Assembly: GCA_030411725.1 (NCBI GenBank)
Contig: MU839831.1
Location: 1,674,001-1,738,000, forward strand
Origin: Echria macrotheca
Lineage: Eukaryota; Ascomycota; Sordariomycetes; Sordariales; Schizotheciaceae
Length of the DNA: 64,000 bases
Direction of reading: 5' to 3'
Shown here: positions 18,325 through 28,594 of the stretch, piece after piece
Numbering within the stretch: the first letter of the stretch is position 1
How the letters are laid out: every line of letters starts with the position of its first letter
Position numbers and translations under genes: made by a program
The notes under the pieces: model-generated
What the model was told of the DNA's origin: nothing
Databases searched by the model: none
The model's input: only the letters and a program-made list of their open reading frames with translations

Positions 18325-20577
18325 CTAAATAACCTCGACCGTTTTCCTCTCTCCGTCCCCCCAGCAATCACCACCCACCGTGCCGAGTCCTACCCGGATA
18401 TACGAGCCGGCGTCGTCAGGAACTAGAACCAAACACCGCACTACTAAGCTTTCTGTGCGAACTGCCCTCCCTCCGACGAGTACCTCTTCACCCAGGTATA
18501 CGCACAGCACTTCCGTATCTGCGCCTGCACCCGCTGTCGGCGGTAGGCTTCCAGAGTCAAGCGCTGCTTCCCCCACAATCTGGCCGCCACGCCCGGCAAG
18601 TAACATCGCAGGGAACCGCGGCGTAAAACGGTGATCCAGCCGGGAGACAGGGTGTGCCGCCTCGAACGCATCCCAGTCCGACGACCCAGCACGCTGTCTG
18701 TAGACAACACCATTCACCCGCCAGTCGCTGAAGACCGGATCACAACGAAGCAAAAGTGTGAGTGTCGACCCTTGTAGTCTCAAACCCCATTCTCTCGCCG
18801 GGCTTGCATCTTCATGAGATCTAAACGCGTCGCTGATCGGATCGGACGACGAGCAATACGCCTCAAGAACCTCGGTCTTGCGGCACAGCTTCCTCATCTC
18901 CGTCCGGCGCTTGGATATGTTGGAAGCCAGCTCCAAGAAACGAATGCGCACCTTGCCGGCTGACGCCCACGACCAGGAGGGCGCGGCGAGGCGAGTCCCG
19001 GCTCGATCGTCATTGGTCGCTACGTACCACATCAGCCCGTAAGGCAGAAGGTCCTCCTTCCAGAGGCCAGCGAGATACGTCGCCTTGTGGACGTCCGAAA
19101 ATATGACGGCCAGCCCCGCAAGCGCCGCGAGGTTATCGTGCACGACGCTTAGGTCCTTGTCGCTGTAGCGCTCAAGCATCTGGTACCATGCCACCCAGTG
19201 ACCCTCATATCCCTTTGCCGTGCCCAGGGCCGAGTAGTATCCCTTCGTCTGGCTGAACAAGGCATTCTCAAAACTTAAGGGCGCAGTGAGATCGACGACT
19301 CGTGAGCTCGACGAGGTGGACTTTACGAAAGACGCCGGGAGCGGGTCAGTCTCGGATGCATGAGCTTCCACGCAGCGCCATTCCATCTGCAGTCCGCCGA
19401 AGATCAGGGCACGCGAGGTCAGGACTTCTTCTTGCAAGATCCAGCTGCGGCTTTCGAGGTGGTTTTCGCTGGTGGCCCTCCCCTTGATAAGCACGTCGTA
19501 CTCCCGTGTGGCCCCGTCGCCGTTTTTCAACGACGGGAATACGACCCGTGTCATACATGGATGATTTTCGAGGGGAGTCCTGCCGTGGAACAGGCCGTCG
19601 TACGGACTCGTCGCTCCCTGGGCGCAGATGGTCAGGATGGCGTGGCGATAAATGTCGCCCATCTTGGCGACCTCCTCTGCTATGTCACTGGGGTGGTCTT
19701 GGATGATGCACAGCGCGTCGATCCAGATGTACCGATACCCGAGCCGGTTCGTGACCACGGCGGCGTCGCGGACCGTGGCGGGCAGTCTGCACATGTCGAT
19801 CCCCTGGTTCCGATGTGTGTGGAAATTGTCCTGGTCTGTCACAAAATGCGGTCTGTGGCCCCATCTGTAGCTCAGAGCCACATACGGACTACGCGGTCGG
19901 CCAGTCATTTCGGTGAGCATGATTCTGTCCATGTCGCTCACGTCCAACAAGCGTGTAGGCATTGGTGCCGTGCCTGGATCAGGACTTTTGTGCCTGCACC
20001 AGGGATGCAGTTGGAGGCAGTCGTCGAGCCAAGTCCGAGCTAGACCAATATTCACCAGTTGGTCGTTGGTTCCTACGTGAATGGCAGGTGGTAGTTGTTG
20101 CTCCGGAACCTCGCCTTCCGAGTTCAAGGCTTGTAAGACATCACGGTGGGTTTGGAGTATCCTGGCGTAGGGATCTACGGAGAATGGAGTCAGAATATGA
20201 GCCCGAGTGATAACTGGAAAGCAAATCTTACCCGGGAGTCCGGTGCTCAGCTCGACATCCATGCTGGCAAGCCCCAGGTGGCTTACAACACGGAGGCTCA
20301 CTTTGCGCGGCAAATAGGTCTCGAAGGCATCGCCGGCTATCACCAACGCAACGTATGCGTCAATCTCATCGAGTTCTGGCATATCAACTTCGACGGAGCC
20401 CAGCTGAGCGTGGACCAGGGTGCAGAGGTGACATCCATCTTGGACCGACTCCAGCAGCGACTCGCGGGTCTTGTGGAGAACGCAGACAACATCTTTGGAG
20501 CGGAAAATAAAACTCGACGTCCCTGGCTCTAACTGCGGGAGGCTGAAGGAAAGAGGTTGGCATCGGCTGCAAGGCAT
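18325..20577 (-). CDS. HET-domain (heterokaryon incompatibility) protein
   Basis: A 731-residue protein after removing a 57-nt, frame-neutral intron (20175-20231; GTAAG donor, branch CTGAC, CCGTAG acceptor). The N-terminus MPCSRC and later CHLC form a Cys-pair pattern common at the start of HET proteins. The HET domain starts at about residue 213 with YVALSYRWGH, continues LPATVRDAAVVTNRLGYRYI, then WIDALCIIQD and MGDIYRHAILTICA. These are the conserved blocks of the family, which adopts a TIR-like fold and triggers incompatibility cell death. A GLxWY-type segment and SWSWASAGK block lie near residue 520-540, typical of the C-terminal half. There is no NACHT or ankyrin region in this protein. 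The start at ATG 20577 is the first ATG; an upstream GTG is ignored. It is transcribed divergently from the NACHT-ankyrin gene 836 bp away. Confidence 0.92.
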   Translation of the reverse strand: MPCSRCQPLSFSLPQLEPGTSSFIFRSKDVVCVLHKTRESLLESVQDGCHLCTLVHAQLGSVEVDMPELDEIDAYVALVIAGDAFETYLPRKVSLRVVSHLGLASMDVELSTGLPGKICFPVITRAHILTPFSVDPYARILQTHRDVLQALNSEGEVPEQQLPPAIHVGTNDQLVNIGLARTWLDDCLQLHPWCRHKSPDPGTAPMPTRLLDVSDMDRIMLTEMTGRPRSPYVALSYRWGHRPHFVTDQDNFHTHRNQGIDMCRLPATVRDAAVVTNRLGYRYIWIDALCIIQDHPSDIAEEVAKMGDIYRHAILTICAQGATSPYDGLFHGRTPLENHPCMTRVVFPSLKNGDGATREYDVLIKGRATSENHLESRSWILQEEVLTSRALIFGGLQMEWRCVEAHASETDPLPASFVKSTSSSSRVVDLTAPLSFENALFSQTKGYYSALGTAKGYEGHWVAWYQMLERYSDKDLSVVHDNLAALAGLAVIFSDVHKATYLAGLWKEDLLPYGLMWYVATNDDRAGTRLAAPSWSWASAGKVRIRFLELASNISKRRTEMRKLCRKTEVLEAYCSSSDPISDAFRSHEDASPAREWGLRLQGSTLTLLLRCDPVFSDWRVNGVVYRQRAGSSDWDAFEAAHPVSRLDHRFTPRFPAMLLAGRGGQIVGEAALDSGSLPPTAGAGADTEVLCVYLGEEVLVGGRAVRTESLVVRCLVLVPDDAGSYIRVGLGTVGGDCWGDGERKTVEVI

Positions 20578-21413
20578 TTCGGACACTGTTTGTTGCAGAG
20601 CGATGCTGCGTTGATCTTATTCTTGACCGGTCAGGCTGAGACACCGGCAGGCTGCCGTTCACTCTCTCCATCTCGATGCTGACTAATACGATGTTTCCGG
20701 ACTTCATTAGTGGTTCCTCGCATCGCAATTCGAAGCTGTGTATCGTCGGCAGCAACATGGCGAGTCTTTCCCGGGCTCGACGCATTCGTCACGACGTCAG
20801 TCGTCAATAGACCAGTCAGCTAAGCAAATTCCCCGCCATCTTCGCGGGAAAAATGGGCTGTTGACCAAAGCGAATTTGGAAGAGGACCGGTGACCCACGA
20901 TGGAATTTGGCATGAATGCAAAGGAAACTGGCGAGTGTGCTTCAGTACGGTTTTTACCTGGCTCGGTGCTGGAAGTGAGGAGCAGACGAAGCTCGGAGGT
21001 TGCAGGACTTCGGGAGGTCCCGTCTCTTGGCGGGGTTGCTCGACAAGCCTGCAGGCGGGGTTTCACCCACTGAACGGCTCCACGTCCCACGAGACCCCTA
21101 AAGTCCCTAACTTCAGTGCAGAGTCCTCTGGAGACTCAGAGCTCCTCGTTTTTAATCGGTCAAAATGCCCAAGTTCGTTGCCAAACGCCGGCCATGGCAA
21201 TCAACATCAGAAGTGTCCACCCAAGCTCGCTAGACCAACCTGCTAAATTAGCAATAACGCGACGCGCAGCTCGGACTTGTTGAGAACGATGTGACGCGCG
21301 ACGCCAGGAGGGAGTGCTGCTGCCTGCGGCATGCTCCCATGACCAATCACTTCATGGACCGCCAACTCTTGGGATACCCTCCGGACAACACACGAGCAAA
21401 GGCGGGTTACACC
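20578..21413. promoter_or_regulatory. Divergent region between HET and NACHT-ankyrin genes
   Basis: This 836-bp region separates two head-to-head genes and likely contains both promoters. Open frames here (for example 20797-21090 minus and 20890-21246 plus) have no domain. The NACHT-ankyrin frame is open upstream to about 21291 with an alternative ATG at 21339, so part of the right end may be coding. Confidence 0.45.
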
Positions 21414-24400
21414 ATGGCAGATGAATTCGAGATCGTCGAACACGCCGAAACGGCACTCGGCGCCGATGTGGTTGGCCAGATCCGGGACTGGCTGCAACCC
21501 ACAGATTTCGGGTCCGAGTCGAGCGAGTTCCACCGCCATCTCTCATCACAGTCGCTCGGGACCGGACTGTGGATTTGCAACACCGACGAGTACCACAAAT
21601 GGCACAACTCGCCTGATCACGGCAGTCTGTGGGTCAAGGGCGTGCCTGGCGCCGGCAAGTCGGTCGTGGCAGCTTCGCTCATCCGACACCTACAAACAAC
21701 CGAGGACTGCCCGGTGCTGTTCTTCTTCTTCCGCAATATCATCGCCGCCAACTACACCCCGCGCGCCCTCATCCAGGACTGGCTGGTCCAGTTGCTGCCT
21801 CACTCGCCCAAGGCCCAGTTCGCCCTCCATGCCCGCCTGCAGACCAAGCTGGCCGAGACGTCGGATGACGATCTCTTTGCCATCTTTCTCGGTGGCCTGT
21901 CATGCGTCCCCCGCATCTACTGTGTCGTCGATGCCCTCGATGAGATGGAAAGCAACAGCGGTCCTTTCCTCGAGCGCCTCAACAGTCTGGCAACCTTTCG
22001 CCCTGCATCCTTGAAACTGTTCATGACAAGCCGGCCAAAACGGCATCTTCAAAGTGTCCTCCGGGACTCGTCCATCGTACATATCAGCCTCCAGCAACGC
22101 CTTGTCGACATCGATATCCTCAGCTATCTTCGGGGCCGCGCCGCTACCATCTTCGACGGCGCATCGAACGAGCGACAAGACGTCCAGCAGCACATCGTCG
22201 ATATGGTTGCAAAGCGATCAGAGGGCCTCTTTCTGTATGCAAAGCTCACCATGGACCAGGTTGCGGAAGCGGTCGCCAGAAATGGTGCCACCCTGGATGT
22301 TGACACTCTCGAGGCGTCGCTGCCAGTAGGACTGGAGCAGGTCTACAACACCATGCTGGCCCACCATCGCCAGAAAAGCGGCGTTACCATGGACTTCCAA
22401 GTTCAAGTTCTCGAGGCCGTCACCCACGCAGTTCGCCCTCTGCGTCTCAATGAGCTTGCAAATCTGATGAAGTGCACGCATCCCAAGCTCGATCCGTCAG
22501 GCGGCTTCAAGCCTCTGATCGCGAGCTGCTGCGGCTCTCTGATCGAAGTCTTGGAAGATGAGACTCTACAGGTCATTCACCACTCCTTCACCGAGTTCTT
22601 GCGTGGCGACACACGCAACGTGTCAAATACAGACGACTTCCCTCTTATTAACTCGGCCAAGGCACATAAGAGGATGGCCATGAATTGCATTCGGTACCTC
22701 CAGTCTGGAACCCTGCTACTGGACGGAGAACACTCAGGGGAAGCTGCCTCTAACGCATCATTTGTAGCGCCTGGAGACATGTTTGACTACGATGAAGACC
22801 ATGAAAAATGCTCTGTTCTTACAAGCGAGGACAAGTTCTACTACCCAGCAGCACGGCTACTTCACCCGTTCCTTAGCTATGCTGTTGAAACATGGACCTA
22901 CCATGCAGAACAATACGACGTGTGCGATGACGAGTTCTTCGCCGCCGTGATGACCTTCTCTAATCCAAGGAACCTCGACTTTCTACGGTGGCTGGATCTC
23001 CGATGGGGAAAGACGTTCAATACCGAGCAATACACCAAGGCCGTCCCAACCAAACTGCACATTGCTGCATTTGCCGGCATGTCAGAACTGGCACACAAGC
23101 TTTTGACGCGCCAACCCGAGTTGGTATCAGCCCTTGATGCCTGGAAACGTACTCCCCTGCACTGGGCAGCCAGGCACAACCACGTCAAAGTGGTATCGCT
23201 CCTCCTCCTCCTCCACGGCGCCGAGCCTGATGCAGAAGACGGTTGCGGCCTGAAACCCATCCACCTAGCAGCCCGGAGGAACCATGCGGCAGTCGTCAAA
23301 GCCCTCCTCGAGGCGGGCGTTAAACCGGACACAAAGAAGACGAAGGAGGACTTCAGCGGCTATCCCACAGTCGGCGATGTGCGAACCATGGGAGAATGTG
23401 CCATCTTGTATGCGAGCAGGGGCGGGCATACAGAGACTCTACTCACCATGATTCCCTTCTGTGATTCGAACTCGCTAGAGCAACTCCTCTGCGAATGCGC
23501 TCGTTTCAACCGAACCGAAGTGGTGCTCGCTATCCTGAACACCACCGACGTTTCGGTGAATGCCAAGTACTGCGGAGCAACCGCTCTGCATTTCGCGTGC
23601 CGACATGCCAACGAGGAGGTAGTGAGAACGCTCATCAAACGCGGTGCGGACGTCAGTAGCACTTCGTTCTGGCAATCGCCACTCGAGCTCGGATTTTTCT
23701 TCCGTGGGGCCTCATGGGAAAGGGCGGAACCGCCGCTTCACAGACTTCTTTCGGCTTGGGATTCTCACGGTGATGACAGTTGCCGTGCCATCTTGAGAAT
23801 GTTGCTCGACGCCGGCGCGGACCTCGAGCAACCCGACAGTAAAGGCGTCACGGCCCTCCTCAAAGCTGCTGGCGACGATGATTCCCGATCACGCAGATCA
23901 GTCACCCCATTCCTCCCGTTGGAGGCCCTGGTGGATGCCGGGGCCGACATCCGAAAAACATATAGCAGCGGGAATTCAGCCTTGCACATTGCGGCCGGGA
24001 ACCAACACCTGGAGGCCGTCCAGTTGCTCGTCGAGCGCGGGAGTGACGTGAACAAGAGAGGAAACCATGGATACACTGCTTTACACTGCGCACTCGACGT
24101 GGGCAGCGGCGGCTCACAAGGAGAGCCTTCCCCGGATCAAATTGCGCGGGTTGTCCGGTATCTACTTGATCACGGTGCAAACCCAGACATGAAGAGTGAT
24201 TCATTGCGCACTGCAGTACGAGATGCCATGTCACGAGGAGTCGACATATTCCGGATCCTGGTTAGTCGAAGTAAGGACCCTGCGGTCAAGAAGGAATGCT
24301 GGTTCCATCTCTCGACGATGCGCGGGGAGAACTTTGTCAAGTTCCTGGAGCTTCTCCTCACAGAGGGTTTTGATATCAATACGCGAGACTCTCGTGGTAT

Positions 24401-27400
24401 GACCCTATTCCTACGTTGCCTCGATTACAAAAACCGACTCCAGGTCCTCAAAGCTCACGGCGCCGACACGAACGCGACGGACTCGAACGGAAACAACGCT
24501 CTTCATCTAATACGGGGCCGGACGTACGATCTGGACGAACTCCAGGGGCTCATTGATGAAGGGGTGGATCCGCTCCAGACGAACAATGATGGGCAGACGC
24601 TACTTCATTACGCGGCCACGAGATACGAGGGAACAGAGCAACAAGTCAAGTACATCAGATGGCTGCTCGGTCTCGGGATCGCCGTAAATGCCACGGACAA
24701 TGAGGGCCGCACAGCCTTGCATCACTATCTCGACCGCCCCGAGTCTGACTGGCCCGACGAGGCTGACGATGTGCATTTTCTCGATGCAGTCGGCGTCGAT
24801 TCTGTGAAGTTTGAGGTCCGTGATAAGGATGGACTGGCCGCAGTGCATCTTGCTGCTATGAGTAGCGAGACCGAGCTGGCCACACTTGTGCGTGCCGGCG
24901 CTGATGTCTTCCTGCTCACGGATCGATCGCAGAACGTTCTACACCTCGCCGCCTTGGCTCGAAAGCCCGGGATTATCAGTCAGGTTCTCAGGCAATATCA
25001 TCCCCTTTCCGTCAACATAAACCACAAAGACGATTTCCGTATGACACCCCTCCACTACGCTTGCGCCTCGGGGGAGCCCGAATCCGTTGCACTCCTCTTG
25101 AATGCCGGTGCCAATGTCAACGCCACCGACGGGGATGGCTTCACCCCGCTCCATGCCTGTGCTCGATCTGGATCCAGGTTACTCTTCTGTGACAAGTTCG
25201 CCAGAGCATCGGCTGCCTGGTCTCATCTCGCATCCTCGAGCAATCTGCAGCCTTGGTACTTGTACAAAGGAGATGACGATTGCCGGGATGCCATTTGCCA
25301 GAAATCAGCCGACTTGTTGACCGCTGTTGTCCTCAAGATACTTCTTGACGCCAGTGCGAACGTGTCTGCCACGGACAGTCTATCCTACACTGCGCTGGAT
25401 ATGGCCATGCAAGCCGGCTGTGTCGAGTTTGTCGAGGTCTTTGCCAGAGACGAGGAGCTGTTTGCCCGGGCAACAGAGCGTCTGCCAGATTTTGAGAGAA
25501 ACAGTCAAAATTGGAAAGATATGGTGCGGCGTATGAAGGTCCAGATTGCGCTCACGTCTTCAAGGCCGCGTCTCGGTGCACTTGGAGAGGACGGTTCCCT
25601 GCTGGAAGAGGTCTCCAAGTCGCCACAGCAATACCTTGGTCTTCTGCACATAGAGGACGCCGCAATGCTCATCACCAAAGCTTTCGATGTTTGTCCAAGC
25701 CGGAAGGACAACTATGACTTGTTGGAAAGAAACCTAACGGCACCTGCTCGTTTGCCCCTAGCCAAAGCACTGCCTCGCGTTCTACTCCATTACAGCAGCT
25801 TTGAGTCTGTGGCGGCGTACATGAACAAGGCGCGAGAAGATGGGGACAGGTATTACGACAACCCAGCACTCACTGCACTGCAGCATGCTTGTATGATGTC
25901 GGAATCGAACTTGTTAATGCTGCGACTGCTCGTGGAAGAACTGCAAGTCGATGTCAACGCCCACGCAGCTGAACACCTAGAGTCACAATATTCTGACGAG
26001 GTCAACATCGGACCCGGGGGCACCGCGCTGCACTTTCTCGCGGTAGCAGAGCATCACTGGCAGGTGGAAGGACTCGCGTACCTGCTTGCCCATGGCGCCG
26101 ACCCCAATGCCCTCGACAGACGCGGGCAGTCACCTCTCCACGTTGCGGCCGGCAAACAAGACACGCACAATGCGGGGGCGCTTACCAGAGGCTTCTGGAG
26201 CCTTGCCGCCGTCCGAATTTTGCTCGACCATGGCGCGGATCCCAACATTGTCGACGACGAGGGCTGGACCACCCTCCACACCGCTGCTTCAGATCCGGAG
26301 GTGATGCGCGAGCTTCTCAGTCGAGGCGCGGATCCTACGGTTGGGACCGTTAGCCCTCTATTCGAGGCCATTTTCCAGCAGAATCTCGGCGCCATGGAAC
26401 TGCTCCTGGATAGCGGTGTCAGCGTGGACTCGATCAACAACGGCAGGCAGGGGAGTGGTATCCAGCACTCGTCGCTTCACAAGAAGCCTTTGAAGTGCTG
26501 CGCACTGCTCTGCGCGGCCTTTGCCGAGAAGCCGAACAGCTACATTCCGGACTCGTTGCCATTGTTACGAGTATTGGTAGCCCGCGGGGCAGACTTGCAC
26601 GTGCCACTGGGCGACGATGACACTTTGATCCACGTCCTCTTCGAGTATCCCGAGCACGAAGTGCTCCAGACGCTGCTAGAGCAACCTTGTGTCTCCAGGA
26701 TCGACTTCAACCACCGCGATCAGCATGGTCGGACCGTCCTGATGGCGTCATGCGCCTGGCGTACGGGCCTGCCGGGCCATAAATATCGGCGCTGGGAGCC
26801 AAAAGCTGTCGGGCCGCCCCTGTGCATCCTCGACCTTGGTGGCGACGCGACCGCTGTTGACAACGACGGTAAGACGGCTCTCCATCACCTCCTCGACAAT
26901 TCGTCATTGCCCGAGGAGGTCCTCATCCAGTTCATCAACCGCCCCGAAGTCGGCCCAACTCTATTGGTCAAGGACAAGGACGGCTTCAGCCCGCTCCACT
27001 ACGCTCTGCGGCTTCTGCGCCCCTCGGTCTGCGAGCTGCTGTTCGCGAAAGGGGCCGACCTCCTGGAACCTGACCCCAATGGCCTCGTCGCCCTCCACCA
27101 CATTGCCAACCAATTCCTGCGGTCTTCGCTGGTGTCAGTCGGCGGCCGGGTCACCGTAGAGGTTCCTGACAACTATCCAGACCAATGTCTGGCGCTGTGG
27201 AAAAAGTTCCTCGCCGCAGGTGGGGATATCAATGCCGCTGACAGGGATGGCAACACGCCGCTGCACAGATACCTTCTATCGTCCGATTACAGCGGCCACT
27301 TGGCGGTGTGGAGGGATGTACCTACATGTCATCTGCACTACTACGATAGGCTGTTTCCTGCTGAGGGAGGAGTGGATGTCTTTGCGGTGAATAAAAAGGG

Positions 27401-27626
27401 GGAGACGGCATTACATCTGATTGCAAGACGAAGTGGCAGGTGGACCCGCGAGAATGATGAGCACAATAAGGCGTTGTTTGTGGCTATGATGGGCAAGAAG
27501 TTGGATCCGTTGAAGGAGGATAAACATGGGCGCAGTGCGCTGGATGTTGCCAGCGCTGTTGGGAAGAAGGATATTGTGGCGCTTTTTGGGAATAAGAAGA
27601 AGCCTATTGACGGCGAGATGGCATGA
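21414..27626 (+). CDS. Giant NACHT-ankyrin repeat protein (fungal NLR-like)
   Basis: A single intronless frame codes 2070 residues from the ATG at 21414 (context ACCATGG; an in-frame ATG at 21339 would add 25 residues). A short N-terminal segment is followed by the family hallmark GTGLWICNTDEYHKWHNSPD (about 42-62), then the NACHT domain with Walker A GVPGAGKS (about 76-83), Walker B IYCVVDALDEM (about 165-175) and a TSRPKRH sensor motif. A winged-helix/GPI-anchor-like lid region (VLEAVTHAVRPLRLNELANL) follows. From about residue 545 to 2060 there are at least 25 ankyrin repeats, recognisable as TPLHWAARHN, TALHFACRHA, SALHIAAGNQ, TPLHYACASG, SPLHVAAGKQ and others. Very large ankyrin arrays serve as recognition surfaces. 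No N-terminal effector (HET, patatin, SesB) is fused; the divergent HET gene could supply it in trans, which is inference. Confidence 0.92.
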   Translation: MADEFEIVEHAETALGADVVGQIRDWLQPTDFGSESSEFHRHLSSQSLGTGLWICNTDEYHKWHNSPDHGSLWVKGVPGAGKSVVAASLIRHLQTTEDCPVLFFFFRNIIAANYTPRALIQDWLVQLLPHSPKAQFALHARLQTKLAETSDDDLFAIFLGGLSCVPRIYCVVDALDEMESNSGPFLERLNSLATFRPASLKLFMTSRPKRHLQSVLRDSSIVHISLQQRLVDIDILSYLRGRAATIFDGASNERQDVQQHIVDMVAKRSEGLFLYAKLTMDQVAEAVARNGATLDVDTLEASLPVGLEQVYNTMLAHHRQKSGVTMDFQVQVLEAVTHAVRPLRLNELANLMKCTHPKLDPSGGFKPLIASCCGSLIEVLEDETLQVIHHSFTEFLRGDTRNVSNTDDFPLINSAKAHKRMAMNCIRYLQSGTLLLDGEHSGEAASNASFVAPGDMFDYDEDHEKCSVLTSEDKFYYPAARLLHPFLSYAVETWTYHAEQYDVCDDEFFAAVMTFSNPRNLDFLRWLDLRWGKTFNTEQYTKAVPTKLHIAAFAGMSELAHKLLTRQPELVSALDAWKRTPLHWAARHNHVKVVSLLLLLHGAEPDAEDGCGLKPIHLAARRNHAAVVKALLEAGVKPDTKKTKEDFSGYPTVGDVRTMGECAILYASRGGHTETLLTMIPFCDSNSLEQLLCECARFNRTEVVLAILNTTDVSVNAKYCGATALHFACRHANEEVVRTLIKRGADVSSTSFWQSPLELGFFFRGASWERAEPPLHRLLSAWDSHGDDSCRAILRMLLDAGADLEQPDSKGVTALLKAAGDDDSRSRRSVTPFLPLEALVDAGADIRKTYSSGNSALHIAAGNQHLEAVQLLVERGSDVNKRGNHGYTALHCALDVGSGGSQGEPSPDQIARVVRYLLDHGANPDMKSDSLRTAVRDAMSRGVDIFRILVSRSKDPAVKKECWFHLSTMRGENFVKFLELLLTEGFDINTRDSRGMTLFLRCLDYKNRLQVLKAHGADTNATDSNGNNALHLIRGRTYDLDELQGLIDEGVDPLQTNNDGQTLLHYAATRYEGTEQQVKYIRWLLGLGIAVNATDNEGRTALHHYLDRPESDWPDEADDVHFLDAVGVDSVKFEVRDKDGLAAVHLAAMSSETELATLVRAGADVFLLTDRSQNVLHLAALARKPGIISQVLRQYHPLSVNINHKDDFRMTPLHYACASGEPESVALLLNAGANVNATDGDGFTPLHACARSGSRLLFCDKFARASAAWSHLASSSNLQPWYLYKGDDDCRDAICQKSADLLTAVVLKILLDASANVSATDSLSYTALDMAMQAGCVEFVEVFARDEELFARATERLPDFERNSQNWKDMVRRMKVQIALTSSRPRLGALGEDGSLLEEVSKSPQQYLGLLHIEDAAMLITKAFDVCPSRKDNYDLLERNLTAPARLPLAKALPRVLLHYSSFESVAAYMNKAREDGDRYYDNPALTALQHACMMSESNLLMLRLLVEELQVDVNAHAAEHLESQYSDEVNIGPGGTALHFLAVAEHHWQVEGLAYLLAHGADPNALDRRGQSPLHVAAGKQDTHNAGALTRGFWSLAAVRILLDHGADPNIVDDEGWTTLHTAASDPEVMRELLSRGADPTVGTVSPLFEAIFQQNLGAMELLLDSGVSVDSINNGRQGSGIQHSSLHKKPLKCCALLCAAFAEKPNSYIPDSLPLLRVLVARGADLHVPLGDDDTLIHVLFEYPEHEVLQTLLEQPCVSRIDFNHRDQHGRTVLMASCAWRTGLPGHKYRRWEPKAVGPPLCILDLGGDATAVDNDGKTALHHLLDNSSLPEEVLIQFINRPEVGPTLLVKDKDGFSPLHYALRLLRPSVCELLFAKGADLLEPDPNGLVALHHIANQFLRSSLVSVGGRVTVEVPDNYPDQCLALWKKFLAAGGDINAADRDGNTPLHRYLLSSDYSGHLAVWRDVPTCHLHYYDRLFPAEGGVDVFAVNKKGETALHLIARRSGRWTRENDEHNKALFVAMMGKKLDPLKEDKHGRSALDVASAVGKKDIVALFGNKKKPIDGEMA
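23047..27590 (+). repeat. Ankyrin-repeat array in the NACHT-ankyrin gene
   Basis: Protein-level tandem repeats of about 33 residues with the G-x-TPLHxAAxxG core recur through the C-terminal three quarters of the gene. The copies are divergent at the DNA level rather than near-identical, unlike the recently homogenised repeats of some incompatibility genes. Several copies have insertions (for example about residues 1280-1300 and 1620-1640). Confidence 0.85.
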
Positions 27627-28594
27627 TCAAGGGCTATATCCAGTTCATTGTACTAGCATTTAGTGGCAGAATAATTCTCGATGCGTTTGCAGATACCGTC
27701 CTCGAGGGCTCAGGTGTCAGCCACAATGATGAAAATACCGGACCTGTCTCCTATATATGATCCCATTTTGCCGTTCTCACCAAGTGAACAGTTTCCTGGT
27801 CTGAGGATACAGGAATTTTCCTGGTGCTTAGTCTGTATCATCCCGTTGCTATATTCATGCTGGCAGTATCCCAATGACACTGGTCGTGTGTAATAATCAA
27901 AAGATGCATGTAGATCGAACAAGAGCCCCGGCATCGGCCTAATTATCACAAGACTAAACATAACGACAGACAACCGGACTACATCTAGATGCTTTGGATT
28001 CATGCCGCTGTGTGTTACATTCGACACTCTTATTCCCACGAATTTTACATAACCTCTGTCCTCTGGGGACGGAAGCGTTAAAATCCACCTACCACAAAAC
28101 ATTTCTGCTTCTCCCCGGGCCAACACATACACCAGCCATGTAACACCCGCCCAATAAATCTCAAACAAGCTCTCCTATCACTCCCCCACCGAAATTGTCC
28201 GAGTCCATCATGTTGTCTGCCCCCAAGGCCGCGACTGATTGGTCCGGCTGCCGAACCGGCGCCGAAAGCCCAAAACCACTGATGACCCCCCGGCCATCTC
28301 GGGTGCGGTAACAAGCCGGGCCGGGATACATCGCCGTTCACGCCATCGGCGACATCGTTGGCGAATACTACCTGCTTTTTTGTTATCTGTCTGTCTCTGC
28401 TTGTCTGTGTGCCTGTCTCAGTTTCCCAAGTACCTATATAAGTCTCCTCGCTCTTTTCCCTCTCTCTGTGTGCCTAGATAGAAAGATAGTAGATCCAATA
28501 TTCCGTTAAAATTCTTTTTGAATTTTAACACAAGAATCTCTCTCTCTCTCTCAAAGAAGAAGAAGAACAAGTGAACAAAATCAACAACAAAAAA
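27627..28594. other. Intergenic region before the methyltransferase
   Basis: These 968 bp hold no supported gene. The last 200 bp are rich in TCTGTC/CTCT pyrimidine tracts, including a (CT)n run at about 28538-28553, which is typical of fungal promoters and leaders and precedes the methyltransferase ATG at 28595. Confidence 0.45.
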
